Part shown: one piece after another, positions 16,300-24,576 of the stretch
Layout: the number at the start of each line of letters is the position of its first letter
Numbering within the stretch: position 1 is the first letter of the stretch
From: Candidatus Methanoperedens sp.
GTDB lineage: Archaea > Halobacteriota > Methanosarcinia > Methanosarcinales > Methanoperedenaceae
Direction of reading: 5' to 3'
Assembly (NCBI GenBank): GCA_027460615.1
Contig: JAPZAO010000007.1
Coordinates: 1-33,065 of the forward strand
DNA: 33,065 nt
Notes under the pieces: generated by a model
What the model saw: the letters and a program-made list of their open reading frames with translations, nothing else
What the model was told of the DNA's origin: nothing
Databases searched by the model: none
Translations under genes and position numbers: made by a program

Positions 16300-16703
16300 G
16301 AGGTATAGCCACCAAACCTGCAAGGATAGGTTCAGACAAAATATATCTCACCAAAGCCGGAGATTTCCTAAAAGGTGCCATAATGGAGGCAGAGAAAGAG
16401 AATTGGAACTCAGCAGCAGTCCTCTCAATCCATGCCGTCATTAGTGCATGCGATGCGATTTGTGTTAAATTTCTACAATTACGCCATGGTGGGGCGGATC
16501 ACATGCAGGCAGTAGAACTTCTGGGCAGTCTCCCTTTTGAAAGATCTGAAATCGAATCAAAGCTGAAACAAGCAAGAAGGATACTATCGTTGAAGAATGC
16601 CGCTGAATATGAAGACAGGCTGATCAAGCAAACTGAAGCACAAGAAATGCTAAAGGATGCCCAGCGGCTTGTTGAATGGGTCGAAAATAAGCTTGGAAAA
16701 TGA
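16293..16703 (+). CDS. HEPN-domain protein of module 2
   Basis: This is a 136-residue all-helical protein: DFLKGAIMEAEKENWNSAAV, then SIHAVISACDAICVKFLQLR, then AEYEDRLIKQTEAQEMLKDA. This matches the helix pattern of HEPN proteins, with AAEYEDRL standing where ADYG-type motifs occur. A clear R-x4-6-H RNase motif is not evident, although HGGADHMQA is histidine-bearing. It overlaps the MNT gene by 7 bases, so the two are translated together. It is convergent with the glutamate synthase operon, 46 bp away. Confidence 0.75.
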   Translation: MVRGIATKPARIGSDKIYLTKAGDFLKGAIMEAEKENWNSAAVLSIHAVISACDAICVKFLQLRHGGADHMQAVELLGSLPFERSEIESKLKQARRILSLKNAAEYEDRLIKQTEAQEMLKDAQRLVEWVENKLGK

Positions 16704-16749
16704 TCCACAAAATAAAATTGTAGATATAAAATATGATGCCTACTCTGAC

Positions 16750-17487
16750 TTAATACACATACAAATTTCCATACGGCCTTATCGACAGCGGCACAAGCTT
16801 CGTGAACTTCCCGCTCATGACTTCATCAAAATCAAACCCGAAATGCTCGCAATACTCCTTGAGATAAGACCCGATGAGCTTCGTATCCTCCTCGCTCAAC
16901 TCAAGGCAGCTCACCTCTTTCCCCAGGTGATACGGGTCAACCTTCCCGCGGATATACATCACGCCGCCGTGCATGCCTGTACCGACGTAGTCGCCCACAA
17001 GCGGGCTCTTCCCGTTCATGCCGAGCAGAATCATTATGCCGCCAGCCATGTATTCGCCGAAAAAGTCGCCGGCAGTCCCGCCAGCTATTATGATAGGGAC
17101 CTGTTTCTTGTACTCCTTCATATGGATGCCGACACGGTAGCCTGCGTCTCCCTTGATGTACAACTTCCCGCCGCGCATCCCGTACCCGATAATATCGCCG
17201 ACATTCCCGTGAACGATAATCTCACCCGCATTCATGGTATTTGCGATACCGTCCTGGGCATTCGCATTAACGATGATTTTCGGCCCGTTCATGAAAACCC
17301 CGAGGTCGTTTCCCGGCGTGCCGTTAATGGTAATCTTAACGCTTTCATTTATTCCGGCGCCGATATACCTCTGCCCGCCTATGTTATCGAGTTCGAACTC
17401 TTTTTCGCCCGATACAATAGCGTCGCGGATAATCTTATTCAATGGCCTGTAGTGCATGCCTTTTGCGTCAATTCTCACAATCATCAC
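16750..17487 (-). CDS. gltB3: Glutamate synthase GXGXG-domain subunit
   Basis: This 245-residue right-handed beta-helix protein corresponds to the C-terminal alpha-subunit domain of bacterial GltB, and is also akin to FwdC of formylmethanofuran dehydrogenase. Repeated glycine turns run through it: GGQRYIGAGINE, GTPGNDLGVFMNG, GNVGDIIGYGMRGGKLYIKG, GGTAGDFFGEYMAGG. It is structural, holding the glutaminase and synthase parts together in known enzymes. It starts GTG 17487 overlapping the gltB2 stop as GTGA; ATG 17484 is equally possible. It is the last gene of the four-gene operon. FwdC identity is unlikely because the neighbours are glutamate synthase parts. Confidence 0.9.
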   Translation of the reverse strand: MMIVRIDAKGMHYRPLNKIIRDAIVSGEKEFELDNIGGQRYIGAGINESVKITINGTPGNDLGVFMNGPKIIVNANAQDGIANTMNAGEIIVHGNVGDIIGYGMRGGKLYIKGDAGYRVGIHMKEYKKQVPIIIAGGTAGDFFGEYMAGGIMILLGMNGKSPLVGDYVGTGMHGGVMYIRGKVDPYHLGKEVSCLELSEEDTKLIGSYLKEYCEHFGFDFDEVMSGKFTKLVPLSIRPYGNLYVY

Positions 17488-18983
17488 TGTCCTATTCCTG
17501 CATGTTTGATCCCGAGTATGTCAAGCGTCTCCTGGGGAAGCCCAACGCCGCGCAGGCGTTCCCTGCTTCCGCGCAATGACTCGATGGCGTTTATACCGAG
17601 TGAGCCAAGCACTTCCTGTATCTCATGCCCCCATGCGGTAAGAAGATTGCACAGCCTGTCAGCCGCCAGTTCTGGATTCAGCCGGCGCACAAGTTCGGGC
17701 TTCTGCGTTGCAATGCCCCATGCGCAGTTGCCGGTGTAGCACTTCTGGCATACCCTGCATCCCATCGCTATTAGGGACGCGGTGCCGATGACACAGGCAT
17801 CCGCGCCAAGCGCTATGGCTTTTACAACATCAGCGCTCTGCCTTATGCTTCCTCCTACAAGGATGGAAGCACGGTTGCGTATTCCTTCCTGCCTCAGCCT
17901 TTCATCAACAGCTGCAAGGGCAAGTTCGATGGGTATTCCCACATGGTCCCTGATAACCATGGGTGCCGCGCCCGTTCCTCCGCGGAATCCGTCAAGCATC
18001 ACAATATCCGCGCCTGCCCGCACGATGCCGCTTGCGATGGCAGCTACATTGTGTACTGCCGCAATCTTCACCGAAACGGGTTTCTTATAATCGGTAGCCT
18101 CTTTTATCGCATATATCAATTGCGAGAGGTCTTCTATTGAATATATATCGTGATGCGGTGCAGGAGATAAAGCATCGGTTCCTACGGGTATCATTCGGGT
18201 TTTGGAGATGTCCTCTCCTACCTTTTCACCCGGCAGGTGCCCGCCAATTCCGGGCTTTGCACCCTGCCCGATCTTTATTTCCACAGCAGCGCTTCTGTTC
18301 AGGTATTTACTCGTCACGCCGAACCGTCCCGATGCGACCTGTACGATAATCCTGTCAGCATAAGGCGCAATATCCTCATGCAGCCCGCCTTCGCCTGTAT
18401 TCATCAGCGTTCCCATGCGCGTTGCAGCCATGGCAAGCGCCTTGTGGGCGTTTAAGCTTATGGCACCGTATGACATTGCAGCGAACACTATGGGTATATC
18501 AAGTTTCACCTGCGGCGCAAGCTCGGTTTTCAGGCTCACGTTCCCATCGAATTCCAGACTATCGGGCTTTGCTCCAAGATACGTGCGCAATTCCATCGGT
18601 TCGCGCAGCGGGTCGATTGACGGGTTAGTCACCTGGCAGGCATCTATCAGCATATGGTCCCAGTAGATGGGGTAAGGTTTGGGATTTCCCATACCTGTAA
18701 GGATGATGCCGCCGCTTTCGGCCTGTTTTAATATGTTCTTTCTTATTTCAGGCGTCCAGTTGTACCCATACTTGTAATCAAGCGGGTTCTCTGTGATAGT
18801 TATGGCGTTCTCGGGGCAGAAGGTTGCGCACCTGTGGCATGCCACGCACTGCCTGTTATTCGGGGTGACCTTATCCTTGAACTCAATCGCACCAAAACTG
18901 CAGTTTATTACGCAGCGCTTGCACCGGCGGCATTTTTCATGATCCACGTTCACGACAAATTCTGCAGGAAGTTGCGACTCCAT
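17484..18983 (-). CDS. gltB2: Glutamate synthase FMN/iron-sulfur synthase subunit
   Basis: This is a 499-residue synthase domain that makes glutamate from 2-oxoglutarate and ammonia using bound FMN. The N-terminus is a two-cluster ferredoxin domain (C18/21/24/28 and C46/49/52/56), which bacterial GltB lacks and which suits ferredoxin-like electron input. The TIM-barrel core includes GEGGLHEDIAPYADRIIVQV, VHNVAAIASGIVRAGADIVM and DGFRGGTGAAP. The [3Fe-4S] loop MGCRVCQKCYTGNCAWGIA follows. I chose ATG 18983 because GAGGTGG stands 4 bases before it and it overlaps the gltB1 stop (TAATG). The frame opens 57 bp further upstream, but that part lies inside gltB1. Confidence 0.95.
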   Translation of the reverse strand: MESQLPAEFVVNVDHEKCRRCKRCVINCSFGAIEFKDKVTPNNRQCVACHRCATFCPENAITITENPLDYKYGYNWTPEIRKNILKQAESGGIILTGMGNPKPYPIYWDHMLIDACQVTNPSIDPLREPMELRTYLGAKPDSLEFDGNVSLKTELAPQVKLDIPIVFAAMSYGAISLNAHKALAMAATRMGTLMNTGEGGLHEDIAPYADRIIVQVASGRFGVTSKYLNRSAAVEIKIGQGAKPGIGGHLPGEKVGEDISKTRMIPVGTDALSPAPHHDIYSIEDLSQLIYAIKEATDYKKPVSVKIAAVHNVAAIASGIVRAGADIVMLDGFRGGTGAAPMVIRDHVGIPIELALAAVDERLRQEGIRNRASILVGGSIRQSADVVKAIALGADACVIGTASLIAMGCRVCQKCYTGNCAWGIATQKPELVRRLNPELAADRLCNLLTAWGHEIQEVLGSLGINAIESLRGSRERLRGVGLPQETLDILGIKHAGIGQ

Positions 18984-20059
18984 TATTCCACCTCTGCATT
19001 CAGTGTACCTATTACAGCCGTGCCTGCTTTCGGGCTCCACACTTCATCAAGGTCGGGAGCAATTTCCCTGATAGCAGATTCTTCAGAGGCCATGTATAGC
19101 ATATCGTCCTTTCGGGCTGCGGTCATGGGGCGAAGCTTGATCCTGTCGTTCAATCCTATCATTCCATTGCTGTGTCCTATGATTATGCTGAACGGCCCGT
19201 TTAAAAGCGTACTTCCGTAAACCTGCCGCAGCATGGTGGCGGTTTTCTTTTGCTCGGGTTCCATGCGGTCTATATCCTTCCAGAATGGGGATGCGAGGGA
19301 CATTACTGCTTTATCGATGGGAAGCTTATGCCGCCGCACGAGCAGGTCAATCAGGTAAGCGATAACTTCTGTGTCGGTTCTTAATTCAAGCTTATAGCCG
19401 AACATCTCAAGGTAACGCTTGTTGATGCCGTATGATGATATTTCACCGTTATGAACCACTGACCAGTCAAGAAGCGTAAACGGATGAGCGCCGCCCCACC
19501 AGCCTGGTGTGTTCGTTGGGAACCTGCCGTGGGCAGTCCAGATGTACGCGCTGTAATCTTCTAATTTGTAGAACCTGCCGATATCTTCAGGATACCCAAC
19601 GCCTTTGAATGCGCCCATGTTCTTGCCGCTTGATGCAACAAAAGACCCTTCTATCTCGGAATTGATTTTCATCACGGTATTCGTGACATAATCCCTCTCG
19701 GTGAGGAACTCAAGCTTGTTCTCGGGCACTTCAAGGAAATACCGCCAGAGTATGGGAGGATTTGAAATGCCATTTTGCCGTTGTGTTGGAATGGGCTCGT
19801 CCTTGTCCACATTAAAGTAGTCCTTGAAGAATTCTTCTGTGGCTTCTTTTGCTTCCATGTTATCATACATCATGTGAAAAGCGTACATGTCTTTTCGTTT
19901 CGGATAAATACCATAGGCTGCAAATCCGCCGCCAAGCCCGTTTGAGCGGTCATGCATGCAGGCAATGGATTGTATTATAATCCTGCCGTCGATGCGTCTT
20001 CCTTGCTCACTCATCATTCCGGATATTGCACATCCCGAAGGTATTCTATCACACTTCAT
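18983..20059 (-). CDS. gltB1: Glutamate synthase glutaminase subunit
   Basis: This is a 358-residue class II glutamine amidotransferase matching the N-terminal domain of GltB. It yields ammonia for the synthase subunit. The likely nucleophile is Cys10 in PSGCAISGMM, which would be exposed by removal of a 9-residue leader as in other N-terminal-nucleophile enzymes. Family motifs are MHDRSNGLGGGFA (35-47), WTAHGRFPTNTPGWWGGAHP and VVHNGEISSYG for glutamine binding, and LRTDTEVIAYLIDLL. AGGAG stands 6 bases before the ATG. The gene overlaps hdrBC upstream by 11 bp and gltB2 downstream by 1 base. Confidence 0.95.
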   Translation of the reverse strand: MKCDRIPSGCAISGMMSEQGRRIDGRIIIQSIACMHDRSNGLGGGFAAYGIYPKRKDMYAFHMMYDNMEAKEATEEFFKDYFNVDKDEPIPTQRQNGISNPPILWRYFLEVPENKLEFLTERDYVTNTVMKINSEIEGSFVASSGKNMGAFKGVGYPEDIGRFYKLEDYSAYIWTAHGRFPTNTPGWWGGAHPFTLLDWSVVHNGEISSYGINKRYLEMFGYKLELRTDTEVIAYLIDLLVRRHKLPIDKAVMSLASPFWKDIDRMEPEQKKTATMLRQVYGSTLLNGPFSIIIGHSNGMIGLNDRIKLRPMTAARKDDMLYMASEESAIREIAPDLDEVWSPKAGTAVIGTLNAEVE

Positions 20060-21389
20060 TTTCTTCTCCTTTTTGATTAATATGATTTAATAATTTTTTT
20101 AATTCCTCTGCCCCGCTTTTTGGCGGCTCCGGAAGTTTCAATTTCTTCCTGACAGACGTGGGTTCTCCCAGTCTCCCATCCTTCTTGAACATCTCGATGC
20201 TGGCTGCAAAACCTTTCGGTCCTTTTCCCTTCTCAAGAGCTATATGCTTTAATTTATCAAATATCTTATTCATGCCCATTTTTTGCGGGCAGAGTTCATA
20301 ACATGTATAGCAATCCACGCACCGCCATATGTTATGCGATTCAATTACGGCCTCAAGTTCTCCGGAAAGCAGTTTTCCGATTATCTCGTTGGGATTGAAT
20401 TCGGGGTTTATCTTCACAACAGGGCAGTCGTTTACGCAGGCTCCGCATTCATAACACTTCCGGATTGCAGGCAGGTCGAATACCTCTTTGAGAGCCTTAA
20501 GATAATTATATCTTGAATCCCATTTCGACAGGAATTCAGCAGCGTCTATCCTGTGCATATCCATGCCAAGCTCTCCTGTCGTGAAACCCATGGCAAGCCC
20601 GAGCAATTCGGGATAATACAGTATCGGGACGTTCAATTTTTCACCGCTTTTCTGCATGAGGTACTGGCGCGAATCATACTGCATAAAACACGATGGGCAT
20701 GTGAGGGAAATCGCATCCGCCTTTTTTGAGACCTCAAGGAGCTTCATGCGAGCAAGGGCAGTGGCCTCATCAGGTTCGTCGGCAGCGTTCAAGTTACCGC
20801 CGCAGCACAGCATCTTTGTTTCATATTCGATGCTCTTTGCCCCGAGGGCATCAATCAGTGCATCGAACTTCTTTGGCTTGTTAGGATCGTCAAAAAATAT
20901 GGATGAGCTTGGGCGGAGCATATGGCATCCGGCGTGCGCTGCAATCTTCATGCCGTCAAAAGGTTTCTTGATGTGCTGCTTTATCTTCGGTATGCCTATT
21001 TCATCATGCAGCACTTCAACGAGGTGCTTTACTTCGATAGTCCCGTTGTATTCAAGTCCCGCAGAGGAAAGTATTGTATTCACCTCTTCCCGAAGACCGG
21101 GATTTATCCTCATTTCGACTTCAACGGATTTTAAGGTGCTGTAGCAGCCGTTGCAGGGTACGAGTAAATTATGACCTGCCTTCTCAGCCAGCGCGAGGTT
21201 CCTTGCTGCCGTCACATACCACGTCATGTCGCCCATGGGCTTTATGATACTTTTTGTGGGGCAGCAGGTTGCCCCTTCAAGGTCGTGGAGAACGCAGCCG
21301 AGTTTTGACATGACAAGCCGTGTTGACTTTTCCATGAAAGGAAAGCGGGCGGGGATGATGCAACCTAAGAACAGTGTATATTCAGGCAT
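20049..21389 (-). CDS. HdrB-HdrC fusion (heterodisulfide reductase-like), first gene of the glutamate synthase operon
   Basis: This 446-residue iron-sulfur protein has two full CCG motifs, C10-x31-C42C43-x35-C79xxC82 and C155-x39-C195C196-x34-C231xxC234. Spacing matches the HdrB subunit whose two noncubane [4Fe-4S] clusters cleave CoM-S-S-CoB. The C-terminal third is HdrC-like with two ferredoxin clusters (C312/315/318/322 and C357/360/363/367). The order B-C is the reverse of HdrD, where C precedes B. No membrane segment is seen, so it is cytoplasmic. It overlaps the glutaminase gene by 11 bp. It probably feeds electrons to glutamate synthase, or couples it to a thiol/disulfide pool; this is inference. 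GAGGA precedes the ATG. Confidence 0.9.
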   Translation of the reverse strand: MPEYTLFLGCIIPARFPFMEKSTRLVMSKLGCVLHDLEGATCCPTKSIIKPMGDMTWYVTAARNLALAEKAGHNLLVPCNGCYSTLKSVEVEMRINPGLREEVNTILSSAGLEYNGTIEVKHLVEVLHDEIGIPKIKQHIKKPFDGMKIAAHAGCHMLRPSSSIFFDDPNKPKKFDALIDALGAKSIEYETKMLCCGGNLNAADEPDEATALARMKLLEVSKKADAISLTCPSCFMQYDSRQYLMQKSGEKLNVPILYYPELLGLAMGFTTGELGMDMHRIDAAEFLSKWDSRYNYLKALKEVFDLPAIRKCYECGACVNDCPVVKINPEFNPNEIIGKLLSGELEAVIESHNIWRCVDCYTCYELCPQKMGMNKIFDKLKHIALEKGKGPKGFAASIEMFKKDGRLGEPTSVRKKLKLPEPPKSGAEELKKLLNHINQKGEENEV

Positions 21390-21427
21390 TTTTCCTCTAT
21401 TTGGGGAAGTTGGCTATCGCTCTAATA

Positions 21428-21437
21428 CTATAAATAA
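21428..21437 (-). promoter_or_regulatory. TATA box of the hdrBC-gltB operon
   Basis: On the minus strand ATTATTTATA lies about 40-48 bp before the hdrBC ATG, predicting a leader of about 20 nt that contains the GAGGA ribosome binding site. The rest of the gap (to 21585) shows nothing else recognisable. Confidence 0.55.
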
Positions 21438-21585
21438 TTAACCCAGAAACAGGCAATACACTGGCGGTATATCTTCATGCTTAACGTTTACAGAAGTTGT
21501 GAAATAGGAACTTGTACACCGCCTAATTCTGTCCCACAGCCTGAAAAATGTATTGAATTAGATAAATGATTTAACTTCAGGGTTC

Positions 21586-23493
21586 ATGATAATGGGTGTG
21601 AAAGAATTCAGGAAACTCGTTACCATGGATGAGGCAAGGAATATTATCGAGAGCCTTGATGTCCACTCAAGCTCAGTCGAGGTGGACATTGAAAACGCTT
21701 CCGGCTGCGTCCTTGCAAAGGATATAGTATCTGAAGTGGATGTGCCTCCATTTACCAGGGCTTCAATGGACGGTTACGCTGTTTGTGCCCCTGATACTTA
21801 CCAGGCACGCGAAGACAGACCCATCCGGCTTAAACTCGTGGGTGCCATTCCAGCCGGGGTAAATCCTGACATACATATGGAACGGGGCGAGGCAGTTGAA
21901 ATTTCAACCGGGGCTGTCATGCCCGCAGGTGCGGATTCCGTCGTGATGGTAGAGTACACGCATATCGACAAGGACCTGTATGTCCACCGCCCTGTTTCTA
22001 TCAATGAAAACGTAATGCATGCAGGTTCGGATATCATGGTCGGCGAGCGGGTATTGAAAAAAGGTACACTTCTCACCGCGCGGGAAATCGGGGTTCTGGC
22101 TTCTATAGGGAAAAAAACCGCAAGCGTTTTGAGATTAAATGTAGGTATTATCTCCACAGGAAATGAGCTTGCAGAGCCAGGCCGTGAACTCGGTGAAGGA
22201 AAAATATATGACATTAATTCTTTTTCGCTCTTTTGTGCTGTAAAGGAATGCGGCGGGACACCAGTTCGTTACGGCATAGTAAAAGATAACGAGAATGAAA
22301 TAACAAAAGCCCTTAAGAAAGCGGCAGAGGGATGCGATATCATCCTGGCTTCAGGGAGCACTTCAGCAGGTTCGGGTGATATCATGTACAGGATAATCGA
22401 GAAAAATGGCGAAGTTTTGGCTCACGGGATAGATATCAAACCCGGAAAACCTGCGATTATCGGGAAAGTATTCGGGAAACCTGTCTTTGGTCTTCCCGGG
22501 TATCCTGCATCCTCGCTTACGATTTTTAATGAATTTGTGGCGCCGCTTATCAGGAAAATGCTTGGAAAAAAAGAAGAGCGCTTACAAACAAAGGCAAAAA
22601 TGGCTGTCCGTATCCGTTCCGAAGGGCGAAGCCAGCTTCTTCCGGTTGGTATTGTCAGGAACATTGCTTATCCTGTTGAGAAAGGTTCAGGCGCCATAAC
22701 CACGCTTTCGGAGGCTGACGGCTTTGTCAAAATCCCGGGAAATGTAGAGATGATAGACGCCGGTGAATCAGTGGAGGTCACGCTGTTTGGAAAGCTTGAA
22801 TCTTCGGATTTGCTATTCGTGGGCAGCCACTGCCTCGGGCTTGATACGCTTGCTGATATCACCGGCCTGAAAATTCGCGTGATAAATGTGGGCTCTTCAG
22901 GCGGGTTAAGCGCTATCCGGAGCGGTATCGCTGATATTGCAGGGATACATCTGCTTGACGAATCCGGAATATACAATGTACCTTTTCTTGAAAGGTTCGG
23001 AATAACTGACTCTGTGCTTGTAAAAGGGTATCTGAGAGAACAGGGCTTGATTGTGAGAAAGGACAGCGGTATAAAGAAATTTGAGGATATAATAAATGCA
23101 AGGATTATTAACAGGAATACAGGCTCGGGGACAAGGGTCATGACAGATATGAAACTTAAGGATATCGCAAAGCAGAGGGGAGTAACATTTGAAGAACTTA
23201 CAGGCAGGATAAATGGCTATCATACAGAAGCGAGAACCCACAGCGCCGTGGCGGCTGCGGTTAAACTCGGGAAGGCCGATGGAGGAATTGGCATCCGTAC
23301 GGTAGCTGAATTAAACGGGCTTAAGTTCATCAAAATCGCGGATGAGGAATATGATTTTGTCATACCGCACAGGCTTTTGGGGACGAAGGAGATTAAGACC
23401 TTCCTTGAGGTCCTGCGCGGAAAAGAGTTCAAAGAAAAACTGCCATCCGGACTCAGGGTATATGAGAGAACCGGGGAGCTGGTGAAAGCGTAA
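21586..23493 (+). CDS. moeA: MoeA molybdopterin molybdenumtransferase fused to a substrate-binding-like domain
   Basis: This 635-residue protein acts in the last step of molybdenum or tungsten cofactor synthesis. The MoeA part is residues 1-400: PPFTRASMDGYAV (54-66), PAGADSVVMVEYTH, the MoCF fold with GSTSAGSGDIMYR, then IKPGKPAIIGKVFGKPVFGL and PGYPASS. The C-terminal 220 residues (SDLLFVGSHCLGLDTLADIT, then RNTGSGTRVMTDM, then SAVAAAVKLGKADGGIGIRT) form a PBP-like domain as in molybdate-responsive ModE/LysR-type sensors. This fusion is known in archaeal MoeA. The added domain may bind molybdate or tungstate (inference). Start codons at 21586 and 21592 are both possible. Confidence 0.93.
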   Translation: MIMGVKEFRKLVTMDEARNIIESLDVHSSSVEVDIENASGCVLAKDIVSEVDVPPFTRASMDGYAVCAPDTYQAREDRPIRLKLVGAIPAGVNPDIHMERGEAVEISTGAVMPAGADSVVMVEYTHIDKDLYVHRPVSINENVMHAGSDIMVGERVLKKGTLLTAREIGVLASIGKKTASVLRLNVGIISTGNELAEPGRELGEGKIYDINSFSLFCAVKECGGTPVRYGIVKDNENEITKALKKAAEGCDIILASGSTSAGSGDIMYRIIEKNGEVLAHGIDIKPGKPAIIGKVFGKPVFGLPGYPASSLTIFNEFVAPLIRKMLGKKEERLQTKAKMAVRIRSEGRSQLLPVGIVRNIAYPVEKGSGAITTLSEADGFVKIPGNVEMIDAGESVEVTLFGKLESSDLLFVGSHCLGLDTLADITGLKIRVINVGSSGGLSAIRSGIADIAGIHLLDESGIYNVPFLERFGITDSVLVKGYLREQGLIVRKDSGIKKFEDIINARIINRNTGSGTRVMTDMKLKDIAKQRGVTFEELTGRINGYHTEARTHSAVAAAVKLGKADGGIGIRTVAELNGLKFIKIADEEYDFVIPHRLLGTKEIKTFLEVLRGKEFKEKLPSGLRVYERTGELVKA

Positions 23494-23532
23494 ACGTTAT
23501 TAGTTTTGCAAGTTTAATAAGACCTGAGATAA

Positions 23533-24537
23533 ATGACAACAAAAAAAATTCTTGTTTTTTCCCTTATACTGATGCTAACCGCTTCTCCGGTATTTGCAGG
23601 GGGCGTAACGCTTAATAGATGGGTGCTGAATGTAACTTTGAACGACACCGGGTCTGTAGACGAGGTTATACAAACCGAGATTGAGAATGGAGGTTCCACG
23701 CCTCTTGAGGGTTTTTCTTTTGTGGTTCCTGCTTCCAGGGTAACAATAACAAATGACCAAATAATAAGTATCCCGGCAACAGGCCAGGAAGTATCGCAAC
23801 AGACAGTTCCTGACGGCGTTAAGATAATCATCAAATTCAACAAGCCGCTTGAAGCGGGAAAGAAATGGGACGGGCGCATTAGTTTGACAGCGGAAAACTG
23901 GGCGGTAAAAGAAGGTTCGGATTATTCTATCAGCATACCCGTCAAAGCGCCCCAGGCAATTGTCGCAGGGAAAGATACTGAAATATCAGTGTCCCAGGAT
24001 AGCGAAATCAGAAGCCAGGTTTTTCTTCCAAAAGGTGTGACCGCCACTTCGGTTGATGTAAAATCCAGCGCCCCGAAGCCATATAAGAAATTGTTACAGT
24101 TCGAACATGTTGTTCTTACCTGGTTCCAATTGAATAACGGCGACGTTATCAGCATTAAGGGTTCATTTTCAGATATATTAATGAAAATAGTCGATAATGA
24201 TGCAAAATACAGGGAATTAACAGCAAGGGTTAAGACTGCAAAGGAACAGGGTCTGGATGTTTCGGAAGCGCAAACTCATCTCAATAATGCCGAGGATTAC
24301 AATAACAATCAGGCGCTCCAATCTTTCTGGAAGAATGACACTGCGGTTGCATTGCAGTATGCGGGATATGCTACTGATGAATTGAAACTTGCAGAAAATA
24401 GTCTTTCATCACCCGGGAAAACAACTCTGCCGGCAGAAACAGCGCAGGGAGCGCAGAGTCAAAAATCCCCGGGGTTTGAAATAGCTGGATTAATTCTCGT
24501 ATTGCTGATTTCCAGAGTGGCTAAAAGGAAAAAATAG
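23533..24537 (+). CDS. Secreted surface protein with PGF-CTERM sorting signal
   Basis: This 334-residue exported protein has a signal peptide at 1-22 (KKILVFSLILMLTASPVFAG). The extracellular part has beta-rich stretches (about 25-220) and a helical segment (230-295) rich in Asn and Ala. The end reads SPGFEIAGLILVLLISRVAK followed by RKK: a PGF box, one transmembrane helix and basic residues, the archaeosortase A recognition signal that leads to lipid anchoring at the cell surface. The function of the ectodomain is unknown. A TATA-like GTTTAATAAG lies about 20 bp before the ATG. The link to MoeA 39 bp upstream may be only positional. Confidence 0.85.
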   Translation: MTTKKILVFSLILMLTASPVFAGGVTLNRWVLNVTLNDTGSVDEVIQTEIENGGSTPLEGFSFVVPASRVTITNDQIISIPATGQEVSQQTVPDGVKIIIKFNKPLEAGKKWDGRISLTAENWAVKEGSDYSISIPVKAPQAIVAGKDTEISVSQDSEIRSQVFLPKGVTATSVDVKSSAPKPYKKLLQFEHVVLTWFQLNNGDVISIKGSFSDILMKIVDNDAKYRELTARVKTAKEQGLDVSEAQTHLNNAEDYNNNQALQSFWKNDTAVALQYAGYATDELKLAENSLSSPGKTTLPAETAQGAQSQKSPGFEIAGLILVLLISRVAKRKK

Positions 24538-24576
24538 GATTCAATCTTCCGTGAGGCCTCTGTCAAGTCCAGAGCC

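Noticed and set aside
16750-17487. Formylmethanofuran dehydrogenase subunit C (FwdC)
   Set aside because: The GXGXG fold is shared, but the gene is embedded with glutaminase and FMN synthase genes of glutamate synthase, which settles the call.
16657-17739. 360-codon open frame on the plus strand across the glutamate synthase genes
   Set aside because: It lies opposite gltB3 and gltB2, which have unmistakable family motifs; it has no domain and its start lies inside the HEPN gene.
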